This document shows positions 45,195-55,829 of a stretch of 64,000 nucleotides of DNA, one piece after another; the stretch's first letter is position 1; every line of letters begins with the position of its first letter. The notes under the pieces were generated by a model. The model searched no databases, was not told where the DNA came from, and saw nothing but the letters and a program-made list of their open reading frames with translations. Position numbers and translations under genes: made by a program. Origin of the DNA: Uloborus plumipes (Eukaryota > Arthropoda > Arachnida > Araneae > Uloboridae); NCBI GenBank assembly GCA_038373865.1, contig JAXGGA010005206.1, forward strand, positions 1 to 64,000, read 5' to 3'.

Positions 45195-47349
45195 GCTATC
45201 GCTGAGACAGTGCTACATGCAAAATACTGGCCGCTCAGTTTTGTCATCCAGACTGCAGTTTTTTTTTCTTGTTGCGGGTCAATCAGTGTCTTAGCTCCAA
45301 AGAGAAAACATCAGCTCTGTTACGGGATATTCCAGACCAGTGCATACGTCCCATTACAAAATTAGTTGAATTTAGATGCAGGATGAGAAGATATTAAAAG
45401 AACAATGCGAAACAAAAGATGAAATGCAAAATTGAGCTCTTTTCGGTCCCTTGATCGGCAAAATTTTGCGTATATTGACTTTATCTCGATTGAAAAAGAA
45501 TGCTAACACAAAAATTTTGAAAAATTTGCTTCCAAAGTCCAAGTTTTTAATGTTTAACTCGAAGAACATTGACGGTTCAGAAGACGAGAATGGAAAGATT
45601 GGAACAAACCACCCTTTCAAAAAAAAAAAAACATGTTGTCAAAACAAAAAGAGAAATATTTATTGTTTCCATTGCAGTTGAAAAATAATTGCAAATGTTA
45701 TGTTATAATAAGGAAAAACTCTCTGCAAGATCTTGTACAATTAGAGAACTAAGCACTGTATTGCACACAAATATTTTCACACCCTTGTCGTCTGCTACCC
45801 CTCCCTCAAAAAAAAATTAAATAAGCACGAGTGTTAATTGTTATGAGTGAATACCAGCCAAACTAGGTCTTTGTTTTTTTAACAGTTTTTCATGCTTAAG
45901 ACTTTCCTAATCCGCATGAAAAGTCGGATTATGAATCTTATGTAAGTTTTTCTGCTTCATTCTTTTTTATTTTTCACTGTGCTTCTTATTTCTGTCATTT
46001 TTGCAGTTGGAAGTATGTAAGTACATAGCTTCTAGGACTTACAAGTAGTAAAAATAAATAGATCCCTCGCAAGTTAAACAAGGACACGCTGTACATTTAT
46101 TTATATAAGCATAAAACGAAATTCTTGTAACTCAAAATCTATAAAAGGAAAGAAAAGGAAACAAAATGAATAACTTTGACGAGAATCTTCTGTACACCAG
46201 CGTGTAGCAATATTTAATTGCATCGAAACAAGAATAATTAGAAACACACATTTTTCTAGGAAGTTTTGTGCTGTACTAACCTTCAAATTCTTTTTCAAGG
46301 TATTGGGTTGCCGGAAAAAACGTAGCGCAAAAGGAAGTTTTTTATGCTTCATAAATATTTAACGGCCGTAAAAAATGCAAGAAGTAGAAAAATATTTCTT
46401 TCGAACATCTGTCAGAGTAGACTGAGAATGTTTTCAAGAACACCATTTTTTCAGTTCACCTAACACGCTCTATCACATAAAAATACCGTCATAGGAAAAA
46501 AATGACTTCAGTCTAAATTTTTGATGAAATGTAAGCATTTGTTTCATCTATTTCGAAAAGAAGAAACTCTTTTTTTTTTTTGGATGAATGGACAGATCGT
46601 AAAACCCTTTTTTCATTTTCGAAATACGTATTTACTTCGATAAACATATTCATTTTTTATGTAAATTGCAGAATGAGACTAAAATAATTTTAATTTATTA
46701 TCAACACGTCATTTGGCGCTGAAAAACAATGTTTCACTCACAAATATAATATACAGTGGAGAAGAAATTATGTAAAAAAGATTTCATTGCCCAAAGGAAT
46801 TAAATTCTTAAAATTTGTCAATTTTATCCAAATTTAAAAATATTTTAAGGAGTTGAATCTAATGCAACTGGTTTCAACTCGATAGGACTTACTGTTCCGG
46901 AGTTAACTGAGTGTTAGTTTAAAAAGACAAAAGAAAATTTGTTTGCTCTTGAATTTCTAAATACTTCTTGGTGTTCAACGTACTTAAAAATTTCTATTTA
47001 TTCTGTAATCAAAGTTTACTTTAACAATGTACAAAAATATTAAATGAAAATGCTTTAATTTAATTTTCAATTTTTTGTCATTTGCTTCAAAAACCCATTT
47101 TTATCTGAATGTAAGTAGGTGTTCAGGTAGGGAATTTTCATTAACCCCTTATCTGGTTGCAAGGTGCTTTGTTTTAATTTCTTCTGTATTCATTTACAGT
47201 AAGGATCCTGCTCCACATTGACGTAAATCAGAAAAATAAAGTAGAAACGTAAAATGGATTGCATAGTATTCCTATGGAAAGTACCCGGATTTTCGGTTTC
47301 TAGCCTTCGGTTTCGGTCGCGTTTTAAGCTGATGTGGAGCAGGGCCCTA
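45195..47349. other. No supported gene
   Basis: AT-rich; overlapping short frames at 45372-45681 and 46101-46352 have no recognised motif. No repeats other than homopolymers. Confidence 0.4.
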
Positions 47350-47364
47350 ACTCATATTAATATG

Positions 47365-47654
47365 AAGAAAATCGGTGCAGAAATTGTGAAGTATAAACCC
47401 AACGTTAATTAAGCACTAATACGCAGGGATACTGCAGACACGTGTTTCGGCGTTACAAGGAACACCTTTTTCGATGCAAAAAAAAATTGTGAGCTTATGG
47501 ATGCACAGACATCCGACAAAAGCAACGGGAACAGAAGCGAACAGCTTAAAAAGCAAACAAAGCGGATTATCCAAACACCAATAAGAAAATTTTAAAGCCA
47601 AAAACTGCAGTATCCCTGCGTATTAGAGCTTAATTAACGTTGGATTTATACTTT
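47365..47654 (-). mobile_element. Fold-back retroposon, copy 2
   Basis: Bounded by an exact 15-bp direct repeat, ACTCATATTAATATG (47350-47364 and 47655-47669). Inverted arms begin AAGTATAAAYCCAACGTTAA and continue TTAAGC-CTAATACGCAGGG. Both arms share CTAATACGCAG, which differs from the ACAAATAAGCAG present in both arms of copy 1. The core (rc of GGTGTTTGGATAATCCGC through GAAACACGTGTCTGCAG) is shared with copy 1. On the minus strand the element ends CACCGATTTTCTT next to the target repeat, like copy 3. Confidence 0.75.
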
Positions 47655-47669
47655 ACTCATATTAATATG

Positions 47670-48799
47670 TTAGCTAGGAATGCTGCATGTTTGTACAGGA
47701 CATAACAAGTATAATTTTGATAAATTTAACTATATTAACTGGAAATTCAATTGATTTTCTGTTTCAGTATACTTTCAGCGTTATAAACTTACATTCTTCA
47801 ATAACCCTTAGTAAAAGCATAGCTTTTCTCTGTCAGTCCGGCGATGTTTTTTTATTTTCATTTATTTTGTAAAGTTATTGAAGACCTTCCTTGAAGCATT
47901 TTCCGCAGTTACTTTTAAGCAAATTATTTTTCGATGTCATCCCATTTTTTTAGGACAACGATAGATACGGAGGTTTAAAAAAATATCTCGCTACATTGTT
48001 ATTCTAATAACAATACAAAGCAATCACTTTACTTCTTATGTAAAATGTGAACAAAAGCTTTTCTATAAGGAACTTACTACTTGTGTGGGGTGCTACTGCC
48101 ATTTAAATTTGTAAAGTGATTTAAATAACTTTGATTTCTTTCTGAATGCGTACTTTATTCCTTCGATACTTTTTTTTCCTTCTGCATTGAATAAATATTT
48201 ACGAAACTCTATTGTAGTTGGTAATTTCTTTTTTATGCTTTTACTAGTAAGAGTCGAATTTCAAGCTCTTTCTTTCAAAGACGAAAAAAAAAAAAGTTTC
48301 CAAAGCAAAAGTTTCTATACTTAAAATTTTAAGATCAATAATCGTTTTTGTTATTTATTTTTTGCCTCATGTTTTCTGTAGTTAAGAAGGCATTTACAAC
48401 TTTAAAATGCTTTCTTTCCTTTTCTGTTTATTTCCTTTTACATAGTATAAGTTTCCTTTTACATAGTTTATTTCTTTTTACATAAGTATTGCAATAAAAA
48501 AAAATCCCATAAAAGTTAGCATAAATTTCCATTTTATTTACTTTCGAATGAACTTTTGGTGTTTTTTTTTTTTTTTTTTTTTTAAGATGCACGTGCATAT
48601 GCATATGTATCTAAAAACGCATTTATAGTAGAAATATGCATTTTCTGAATATCCTCAAGTCAACTATCACGAGTTCTCTCGTGATATCTGTCTAGTGCGT
48701 ACGTATGTCGCATAACTTAAAAACGGTACGCCGTAGACGGTTAAAACTATGTATGTAGTCTCACAGTGGGGTCTAGTTTCGCTCTTCTCCTGTTGGTTG
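47670..48799. other. No supported feature; T run
   Basis: AT-rich with a long T run at about 48560-48583; nothing recognised. Confidence 0.4.
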
Positions 48800-48990
48800 A
48801 ATTTGGATGTTCCAAAGGGAGTCTTTTAACTCTTTTTTGGGCCAATTAATAGGCATTAATTTCAATGCAGACTTAAGTGACAACTTGGTGATCATCAACT
48901 AGCCAAGCTTGCCAAGTGAAATGCCAAGCTTTTGGTCACCAAAGTCTGTACCTACTTGGTGACTAATTTAGCGAAGAAATGATTTTTCGA
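48800..48990 (+). mobile_element. Internal fragment of the copy-1 Helitron family
   Basis: It contains GTTCCAAAGGGAGTCTTTTA, CAATGCAGACTTAAGTGAC, ATGCCAAGCTTTTGGTCACC and ACTTGGTGAC, the diverged counterpart of 4120-4270. Neither Helitron end is present. Confidence 0.55.
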
Positions 48991-50185
48991 ATATGGTTAG
49001 AAGTGCAATTATTTATTGTTCTCTTGATCACTCATAGGTGCTATTTTATTGCATTTCTGTTCTTCTTCAGTTGAGATACTAATGTATCTTGCAAGTAGCA
49101 TGATTGGGTTCCAGCATGAAATACAAATTGGAAATTTAAAAAAAACTGAAGTGCGTCAAAGTTCTGTAGACTAAAAGTTAAGTTTTTAAGAAGACGCCAT
49201 GCTCCATGTCTGCTGCCTTTACATCGCCAGCGCTTGCGCATGCTCCAAACTTCACTAGGGGGACTGGAGCGCACTCACCGGAGAGCGCATGATGTAGCCT
49301 GAGATAGTGAGAAGGAGTTCGACGTTTCCTTAAAAATCGAGCTTTCTTTTACTGTTGCTTGAATGACAGTGAAATTTTGTTGAGTACATTTCTCCTCAAT
49401 CTTTGATGATTGCTTTGTAGCTCAAATTTAAGCTGGAAGTTCAAAACTATTTCAACGTTTTAAAATGCTCTCTTAATCCCAAATACATTTTTGCAATAAT
49501 TTTGCAGTTCTTTTGAAAGCTCAGCATTTGTAATAGCGTAACGTTCGATCTTAATTTTACACATTGACGTTATATATGTACGCTACCAGAGAACGTGTGA
49601 CGTCAGAATAACCTATGTTTGGATGGAGTAAAATGTTCTTGTAAAAACAGAGTCTTTTGTATAGTAGAAGTTTTTTCTTTCTTCATTGTGAAAAAAATTG
49701 ACCGTGTTATTTTTTGTCTCAATTAATTTAATTATCACTGGCAGTTGAGCTAAAAGTTGCATCGTCCGGATGAATATTGACAACAGCATTAGATTATGAC
49801 AGTATATGTCGCTGCATGTCATATTTTGGAGTTGTGTGTTGATGCTAAAGCGGCTCTCCTTTTAGAAACTTCATAAGTTTAAATGTTCCGAAGTAACTGT
49901 TGTTCGTTTCAAAAGGCATTCTCCTATCTCAGAACGTGTAACGAATGATCAATGTGTTCAATGTAGCGTCTGTTAATAAACATGCTGAATAATCGACGCT
50001 TCTTCTCATTCGATATGCTGCCGCATGAATATTAAGAATTTTCGACAAACGTTGGAAGGTTTTTAAACGATGTGTTGCATTTACTGTTATGTTCCGGTTT
50101 AGCTCATTTGTATTTTCTTTCAACAATTGAATAAAATAATTGTAGAGTTCATATGAGATCGTGTGCGTGATAACGTACTATATTC
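48991..50185. other. No supported gene; GC-richer patch
   Basis: 49190-49325 is notably GC-richer and contains CTCCAAACTTCACTAGGGGG and a 77-residue minus frame (49041-49274). On the minus strand there is a donor-like CCG|GTGAGTGCG near 49276. No acceptor or domain was found. Confidence 0.35.
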
Positions 50186-50464
50186 CAAAGGCGGATCCCG
50201 AATTTTTCAAGGGAAGGGCGATTGCTTTTTCTTACTTATTTTTTGCTATGCATACTAATTGACAAATATTGATATCAAAGGGCAAAGGATTCGGACTTCA
50301 ATTTCGAAATATTTCCGGGGACAGTTGAATCTTACTCCCCAAACTTCATTAAAACTCGTATAAAATTGAGCTTTTAGAACTTCAATATTGAAAAATTACC
50401 CGTGAAGAGTTTGCCAAAGGAGGGGCAATCGCCCCTCCCTTGTAAATAAGACCATTCGCCGCTT
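50186..50464 (+). mobile_element. AAGGCGGA...CCCTCCCTTG repeat, copy B
   Basis: It begins CAAAGGCGGATCCCGAATT and ends GGGGCAATCGCCCCTCCCTT then GTAAATAAGACC, collinear with copy A at 44911-45194. Internal ACTTCAATTTCGAAATATTT and TTAAAACTCGTATAAAATTG blocks are shared. Not coding. Confidence 0.6.
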
Positions 50465-51715
50465 TCCTTACGTAACCGCCTTGCTCTTTTTCTGCGGAAT
50501 TAAATATTTGAAAATACTTTGCATGCTTACTATTTATAAGCAAAATACTGTGAACTTTTAAAAATTTACACAGTGGTAACTAAATGAGCATCGGTCTTCC
50601 GGTGTGTGGGTTTCAAACCCGTAGCTGACAAGAGCCTGAGTAACTCCAATTTCACCCTCTAAGCGCCACTATGTTAATTCTTAAAGATTCAAAATATATT
50701 GCTCATAAGTAAGAAGCATGCAAAGTATTTTAAGGATTCAGTTCCATAGACAATGGGCAAGGCCGCTTGCATGTGCAACAGTTAATGATTTCAATAAATG
50801 CATTCTTCTTTTTGTCGTGACATGGCGCGGCCGCCCGATGTGAAATGTAAAATATTTCACGGGAAGAGCACATGATGCGTCACACCAACACTTTGAATTT
50901 ATTTTGCTAAATGCATATGTAAGCTGCTCATTATCTATAGAATTGAATAGAGTGAAGCACCGTTTATGCGTTTCTCTTTTGAAAGGTTTTCAACCTTTCT
51001 ACATTTTCAAAAATATATTATTTCAGAGTACAATAAATGTTGACGTTTCAGAATATGCATTTTTTTCAAAACGTATAAACAGTGTTTTACTGTGTATAAA
51101 AAGACTTTGCATGATTGTTAATTAAAAGCAGTACTCTTTGAACCTTCGAGAATTTACACCTTGTTCTTATAATTACCGATAAATCTGGCCAACAAATTTC
51201 ATCCAGGTGTGACTTGTTCACCAACTAAGTGCAGTGTATTTTTAATGTCCAGAATACTAAACTCATCCAGCTCGAAATAGGAAAGTTGTGTCAATAAGAC
51301 CGAAAAGTCTACTCTTTTATTCAATTTTCTTCCCAAAAACCTTAAACCGCCGATCTAGGTCTCAAATTTTCGCTATTGCAATGCTTATTACTGAACAGTG
51401 TTGATGGTTTTTGACGAAAGAAAAACCAAAGAAATAAAAGCTCCAAAAGAGGAACAGAAAAGAGTAGCACCTGTTTACCGTGCTGGATATGATGTAATAA
51501 ATTAGCTTGAAGAAATGTAAAGGGAAAAAAAACCGTGTTCGCTGAGAATAAATAATGTAAAGGTGTTGCTGTTGCTAATGGTAACTAATTTCACATGATC
51601 TAATAGCTGCAGACGAGACAAAATTCACTAGCGCAAAAATCTTCTAAAAAAATTTAAAGAGTGGTGTTTAACTCATAACTGTCTGGACTTGCGACCACTG
51701 TTTAGGAAATGCTTA
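50465..51715. other. No supported gene
   Basis: AT-rich. A B-box-like GGGTTTGAAACCC on the minus strand (about 50623-50635) may mark a decayed tRNA-derived SINE. Nothing else was recognised. Confidence 0.35.
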
Positions 51716-51723
51716 CACTAGGT

Positions 51724-53609
51724 CAGTGGTCGGAAGTAGCGCGCTACAAGTAGCGAAACTACTGTAGTAGCTACATTTTTTAGTAGTTTGTAGTGTAGCG
51801 CACTACTTTTTAAAAAAAGTAGTGTAGTGAGTAGCGCGATACAAAAATGTTGTAGTTTGTAGCGATTTCATAAAACTACTTTCTAATGGAAAAAAAAAAA
51901 AAAAAACAGAAAAAAAAAAGATTCAATCGCGTCTGACTGGCGCATATCGTACACGATTTCCTTTGCGAAAGCAGTGAGAAAAATGAATCATACAAATTCG
52001 AGCTGACCTCAGGCATATCATTTTGACGCCATAAGTTCTATATGTTAGACGGCATTGGTTTCTTTGGCGTCACCATTTTCATATTCCGCCAATATTTGCA
52101 TTGAATATAGTGTATGGCTGAGGAAGGAAAATTTATGAATGAGCGATAACTGAGTGTTAGTGTTTTATAGCAACCGAGAATGTCATGTAAATGAATGCTT
52201 TAGCGCTCAATGCTCAATTGGATTATTTTTCCAATGTCCACCAAACATGGTAGCAATTTTAATAGAAGAGGATACAAATTTGATAGAAGATGACAATATC
52301 GAGCTGCCCTGGCCGGCGTATAATAAATACTTCACAGTTATTGAAATGATTTTCGTGCAAACTTTGCACTTTGAACAAAAAACTTTCTGTTTCTAAGTCA
52401 TCCGCATACAATTTAAAACTGCATATTGAAGTAAGTTAAGTATTTTTAGTTATGTTTCACACTTCAGATAGCTTATTTATTAATATTTCATAATGAATAC
52501 TAGTACCGTTTAGTATGTTTTTCATATTTCTTTAGTTTTGCTTCTTTAGTGACGGAGTATTGAAAAATATTAAAATAATAAAAATCAATTAAATATTTTT
52601 GACATAATTTGACACAATTGGAAAAACGTTTTCATTTCATTTTATCGGTGTCGTATTAATAGGGATGGTGTTCAGACCGAGACCCAACTCCCCTAGGGCG
52701 TAGCCAGGACTCACGTTAGGGGGGTGCAAGCAGTGGCACCCCAATAGGAGGTCACTGTGACCTCCCAAAAAGTTCTTATCCGATACAAATTGGCTGATGA
52801 AATTTGAAAACAGTGAGACAGTATTGCAAGGCTGAACTTCATTTTATTTTATTTTTTTTCTTTAATTAATTTATTCATTTTTGTGATGCCTCACGTCTCT
52901 TTTGGTAGACATAGATAAGAATGCATTTTTTTAATCATTCAGTAAAGTTCTGAGTTTCATTCGGTAAATTAAAAATTTTCTCCTCAAAAACAGGCAAGCT
53001 TCCTCTAATATTTCACCCTAAAATTTTTATTCTTCGCATACTCAGATTAAAAAAGTTGTTTTCATGCTAAAAGACAAATTTGGGTTTGGTACAAGGATCC
53101 GTGTTAGGTAAAGAATGAAGCTGATTTTCTGATGTGGCGCCAATGACTTAAAACTTATTGGTGGGAGAGGAGGCGAAGGGGGGGGGGGAGACTCTCAATG
53201 ACCGAATGAAATTCCAAATTTCACCGAGTAATAAAATACGAACTTATTTGTCTGCATCAGCATGTTACAATGAAAAGCAGGAAAGGGGACAAAATCGTTT
53301 GTCAAAAAAATAAATAAAATGGGAGGTCACAGTGACCTCCCATTGACTCTGATCTAGGGGGTGCAGCTGCACCCCCCTAGCTACGCCCTTGCCAACCCCC
53401 TTGAAACTCAAAATTAAATTCCTACAATGAAAATTCAATTTTTTTTCTCATATGTTTTTGAAAAGTAGCGAAGTAGCGACTACTTTTCAAAAGTAGTGTA
53501 GCGCGCTACATTAAAAAAAAAGTAGTTGTAGCTGTAGTTAACTACATTTATAAGAAAGTAGTTGTAGTTGTAGTTCGCTACAAAAAATATGTAGTTTTTC
53601 CAACCACTG
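51724..53609 (+). mobile_element. hAT element with GTAGC-rich ends (1.9 kb)
   Basis: The left end CAGTGGTCGGAAGTAGC and the right end (opposite strand CAGTGGTTGGAAAAACTAC) are hAT-type. An exact 8-bp duplication, CACTAGGT, is at 51716-51723 and 53610-53617. Subterminal GTAGCG/CGCTAC and GTAGTTGTAG motifs are repeated many times at both ends, as expected for transposase-binding sites. No intact transposase. A second element is inserted at 52693-53391. Confidence 0.92.
52693..53391 (+). mobile_element. Nested hAT-like MITE with GGGCGTAGC ends (699 bp)
   Basis: The ends CTAGGGCGTAGCCAGGAC and (opposite strand) CAAGGGCGTAGCTAGGGGGG are inverted repeats. The flanks are near-matching 8-mers CCAACTCC and CCAACCCC, offset by a base on the left. 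Both ends contain the palindromic GGAGGTCAC-GTGACCTCC. It sits inside the hAT element 51724-53609, so it inserted later. Confidence 0.75.
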
Positions 53610-53617
53610 CACTAGGT

Positions 53618-54189
53618 TACACTAAGTACACGTTAAAAAGGCTTCATATCACCTATCAATTGAAAGGCACTTGAAAGCCTGCTTATGGTTGACTAGACAG
53701 CTCTATCAGTTTTGATGGTAAGCGTATCACTTGGAACTTTTTACCAAGGATGAGTAGGATGAGTCTTTCATCTGTCGGTTTTAATTTTATCTTCGATAAG
53801 ATCTCAAAGAACGTCAAATAGTCATTTGAGTATGACACATTTTGCATTCTTTGGTCAAAAATCCGTAGTTTCATTGCCATAGCTTTCAATGTACTGCTCA
53901 ATCAATTGAAAGTAAATTGCATGCTGTTAGAAAAGTTGTTTAAAATTATTCGGGTATATGCTCATCAACTTCAGTGCAGTTACATGCTTTATGGCACTCC
54001 TACCATCTGATGACATCCAGATTTTGAATGACGTTATGGATTTATTAAAGTTGGTTGCTACATCAATGATGATAAGCTGCGGGGTGGGGGAGGATGTAAA
54101 CACGGTGCTGAAGTCAGGATTTCTAATTCTGACACAATAAGGGGATCACAATAATTGTGAACAATAAGGGGGTTTAATGAAGTCACTAC
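53618..54189. other. No supported feature
   Basis: Frames at 53683-53901 (minus) and 53958-54140 (plus) have mixed composition but no recognised motif and no clear splice sites. Confidence 0.35.
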
Positions 54190-54457
54190 AGGGACGGATA
54201 CAAGGGAGGAGCAATCGCCCTCCCTTGACAGACTCTACAGAGGTAATGTTTTGACAGTGAAGTTGGCAAAAAAAAAAGGAATTTTAGACTAGTGTTAATA
54301 ATGTTAGGGAAAGGTGGTTTGGGGCTCTCTACCGGAAATATTTCGGGGTTGAAGTCTAAAACCTTTGGGATCATATTTGAAAACCAGTTTGCGTAGTAAA
54401 ACGTAACATATAAAAATCAATCGTCCTTCCCTTACAAATTGTCTGCACCCACCCTTG
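54190..54457. mobile_element. Short repeat related to copies A and B
   Basis: GGACGGATACAAGGGAGGAG and CAATCGCCCTCCCTTG at the left, and AATCGTCCTTCCCTTACAAA at the right, resemble the ends of the elements at 44911 and 50186. The interior has GGAAATATTTCGGGGTTG. It is a degenerate copy. Confidence 0.45.
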
Positions 54458-54570
54458 AGAGATGGCCACAAAAGTAAGCAAATATGTAACAAAATTTACT
54501 TTCAAAAACAAAGTAGTTAACTTTTTAAAAATAAATTGTTTCTTTATCACGTTTTTTCTCTTTCTTTACT

Positions 54571-54651
54571 TCTTATTTCTTTATTATTATTATTTATTTA
54601 TGTCTTTATTATTATTATTTATTTATTTATTTATTATTATTATTTATTTTT
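54571..54651. repeat. (TTA/TTTA)n low-complexity tract
   Basis: Alternating TTATTATTATT and TTTATTTATTTA stretches. The 138-residue frame at 54462-54878 is produced by reading through this tract and is not a gene. Confidence 0.9.
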
Positions 54652-55605
54652 TGTGCAAGCAGAGCAAAATATATTTGTTTATTAAACATTTACACAAATC
54701 TAAACCCGAAAACTTATGCTCCAAATTTTATTTCTCTAGCAAACTGTTTTCTATAAAAAGCAAGTACTGTAAACATGATTTAGTTGTTTACAGTATAAAG
54801 TTTACAGTAAAGTTGCAAGTAAAATGTGAGAATGACGCAAATGAAGTAATTAAAGAGCTTAACTTTCAAGAATTTTAAGTTTATTTCTCAATAACGTTCC
54901 GGTTTCGAACAATTCCTTATGAGCTTTCTTAACTTACCTTCACGAGGTAATCGTCAAAAAGATGAAATAAACATCATTAATAAGCATTAATAAAATATGT
55001 ACTTTAATTTTCAGTGGAATGGAATTAATGATGTTTATGTCAAAAGAAGACACTTCAATGGAACAAAAATGTCACACCAAAAATAATATTCATTTTTCAT
55101 CAGTTTAATTGACTTTCCAACACACTGAGAGGAAATTAATTATCTCTACGAATAATGAACTCATAACACAAAAGTGAAGGGTATGAATGTTGTTATTATG
55201 TATTTCCGTGCTTTCAACTTAATGACAGGTCAATTTCAAAGGGAAAAAACGGAGAAAGATTGAATTTCGATGCTTAATGATATAACACCTTGCAAAATAT
55301 TTTGCTGGAAGCGTTTTTAAGAAATATCCGACGCGCAAAGTATATTTCATGGTATATGAAATTATCATTTGTAGATAGTTATTAAAAGCAACAAAAAACA
55401 ATACAGTCAACTAAGGTTACTTTGGCCCATGCCTGCTAACTTTGCGACACGTTATATTTTTTAGAATATTTGACCTTAAATGAGGTTTTAGAAGTTTAAA
55501 AACGATAAACTTTGCTTATATCAGTTTTTATTTTACAAAATACGTTAGCAACTTTGTGCAAAACTTAGTTGTTTAATCTACCATTCTGAAGTTGTTGTTT
55601 TGAAG
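54652..55605. other. No supported gene; pogo-like end fragment
   Basis: AT-rich. At about 55403, TACAGTCAACTAAGGTTACT resembles a pogo/Tigger end without a partner. Confidence 0.35.
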
Positions 55606-55617
55606 CAACTCTTGAAT

Positions 55618-55817
55618 TGCAAATTATAAATCCAACGTTAATTAAGCACCAGTACGCAACGGATGCTGCAGTGCATCCATAAGCTCACAATCTTTCTCAT
55701 TGAAAAAGGCATTCCTTGTAACGCCGAAACACGTGTCTGCAGTATCCCTGCTCACTAGTGCTTAATTAACGTTGGATTTATAATTTGCAATTTTTGCACT
55801 TGGGTATCCATTTTCTT
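55618..55817 (+). mobile_element. Fold-back retroposon, copy 3 (shortened core)
   Basis: Bounded by a 12-bp direct repeat, CAACTCTTGAAT (55606-55617 and 55818-55829). The arms pair over GCAAATTATAAATCCAACGT and TTAATTAAGCAC. The core is shorter than in the other copies: the left arm joins directly to GTGCATCCATAAGCTCACAA. The right end, TTTTTGCACTTGGGTATCCA then TTTTCTT, matches the minus-strand end of copy 2. The frame reading CIHKLTIF...PCNAETR is still open. Confidence 0.72.
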
Positions 55818-55829
55818 CAACTCTTGAAT

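Noticed and set aside
49190..49325. Promoter or exon in a GC-richer patch
   Set aside because: Only a donor-like site is seen; no acceptor, start element or conserved frame could be identified.
50590..50680. tRNA gene around GGGTTTGAAACCC (minus strand)
   Set aside because: The B box is plausible, but no cloverleaf forms; at most a SINE remnant.
54462..54878. 138-residue open frame
   Set aside because: It reads through a (TTA/TTTA)n tract; composition is F, L, Y and I only over much of its length.
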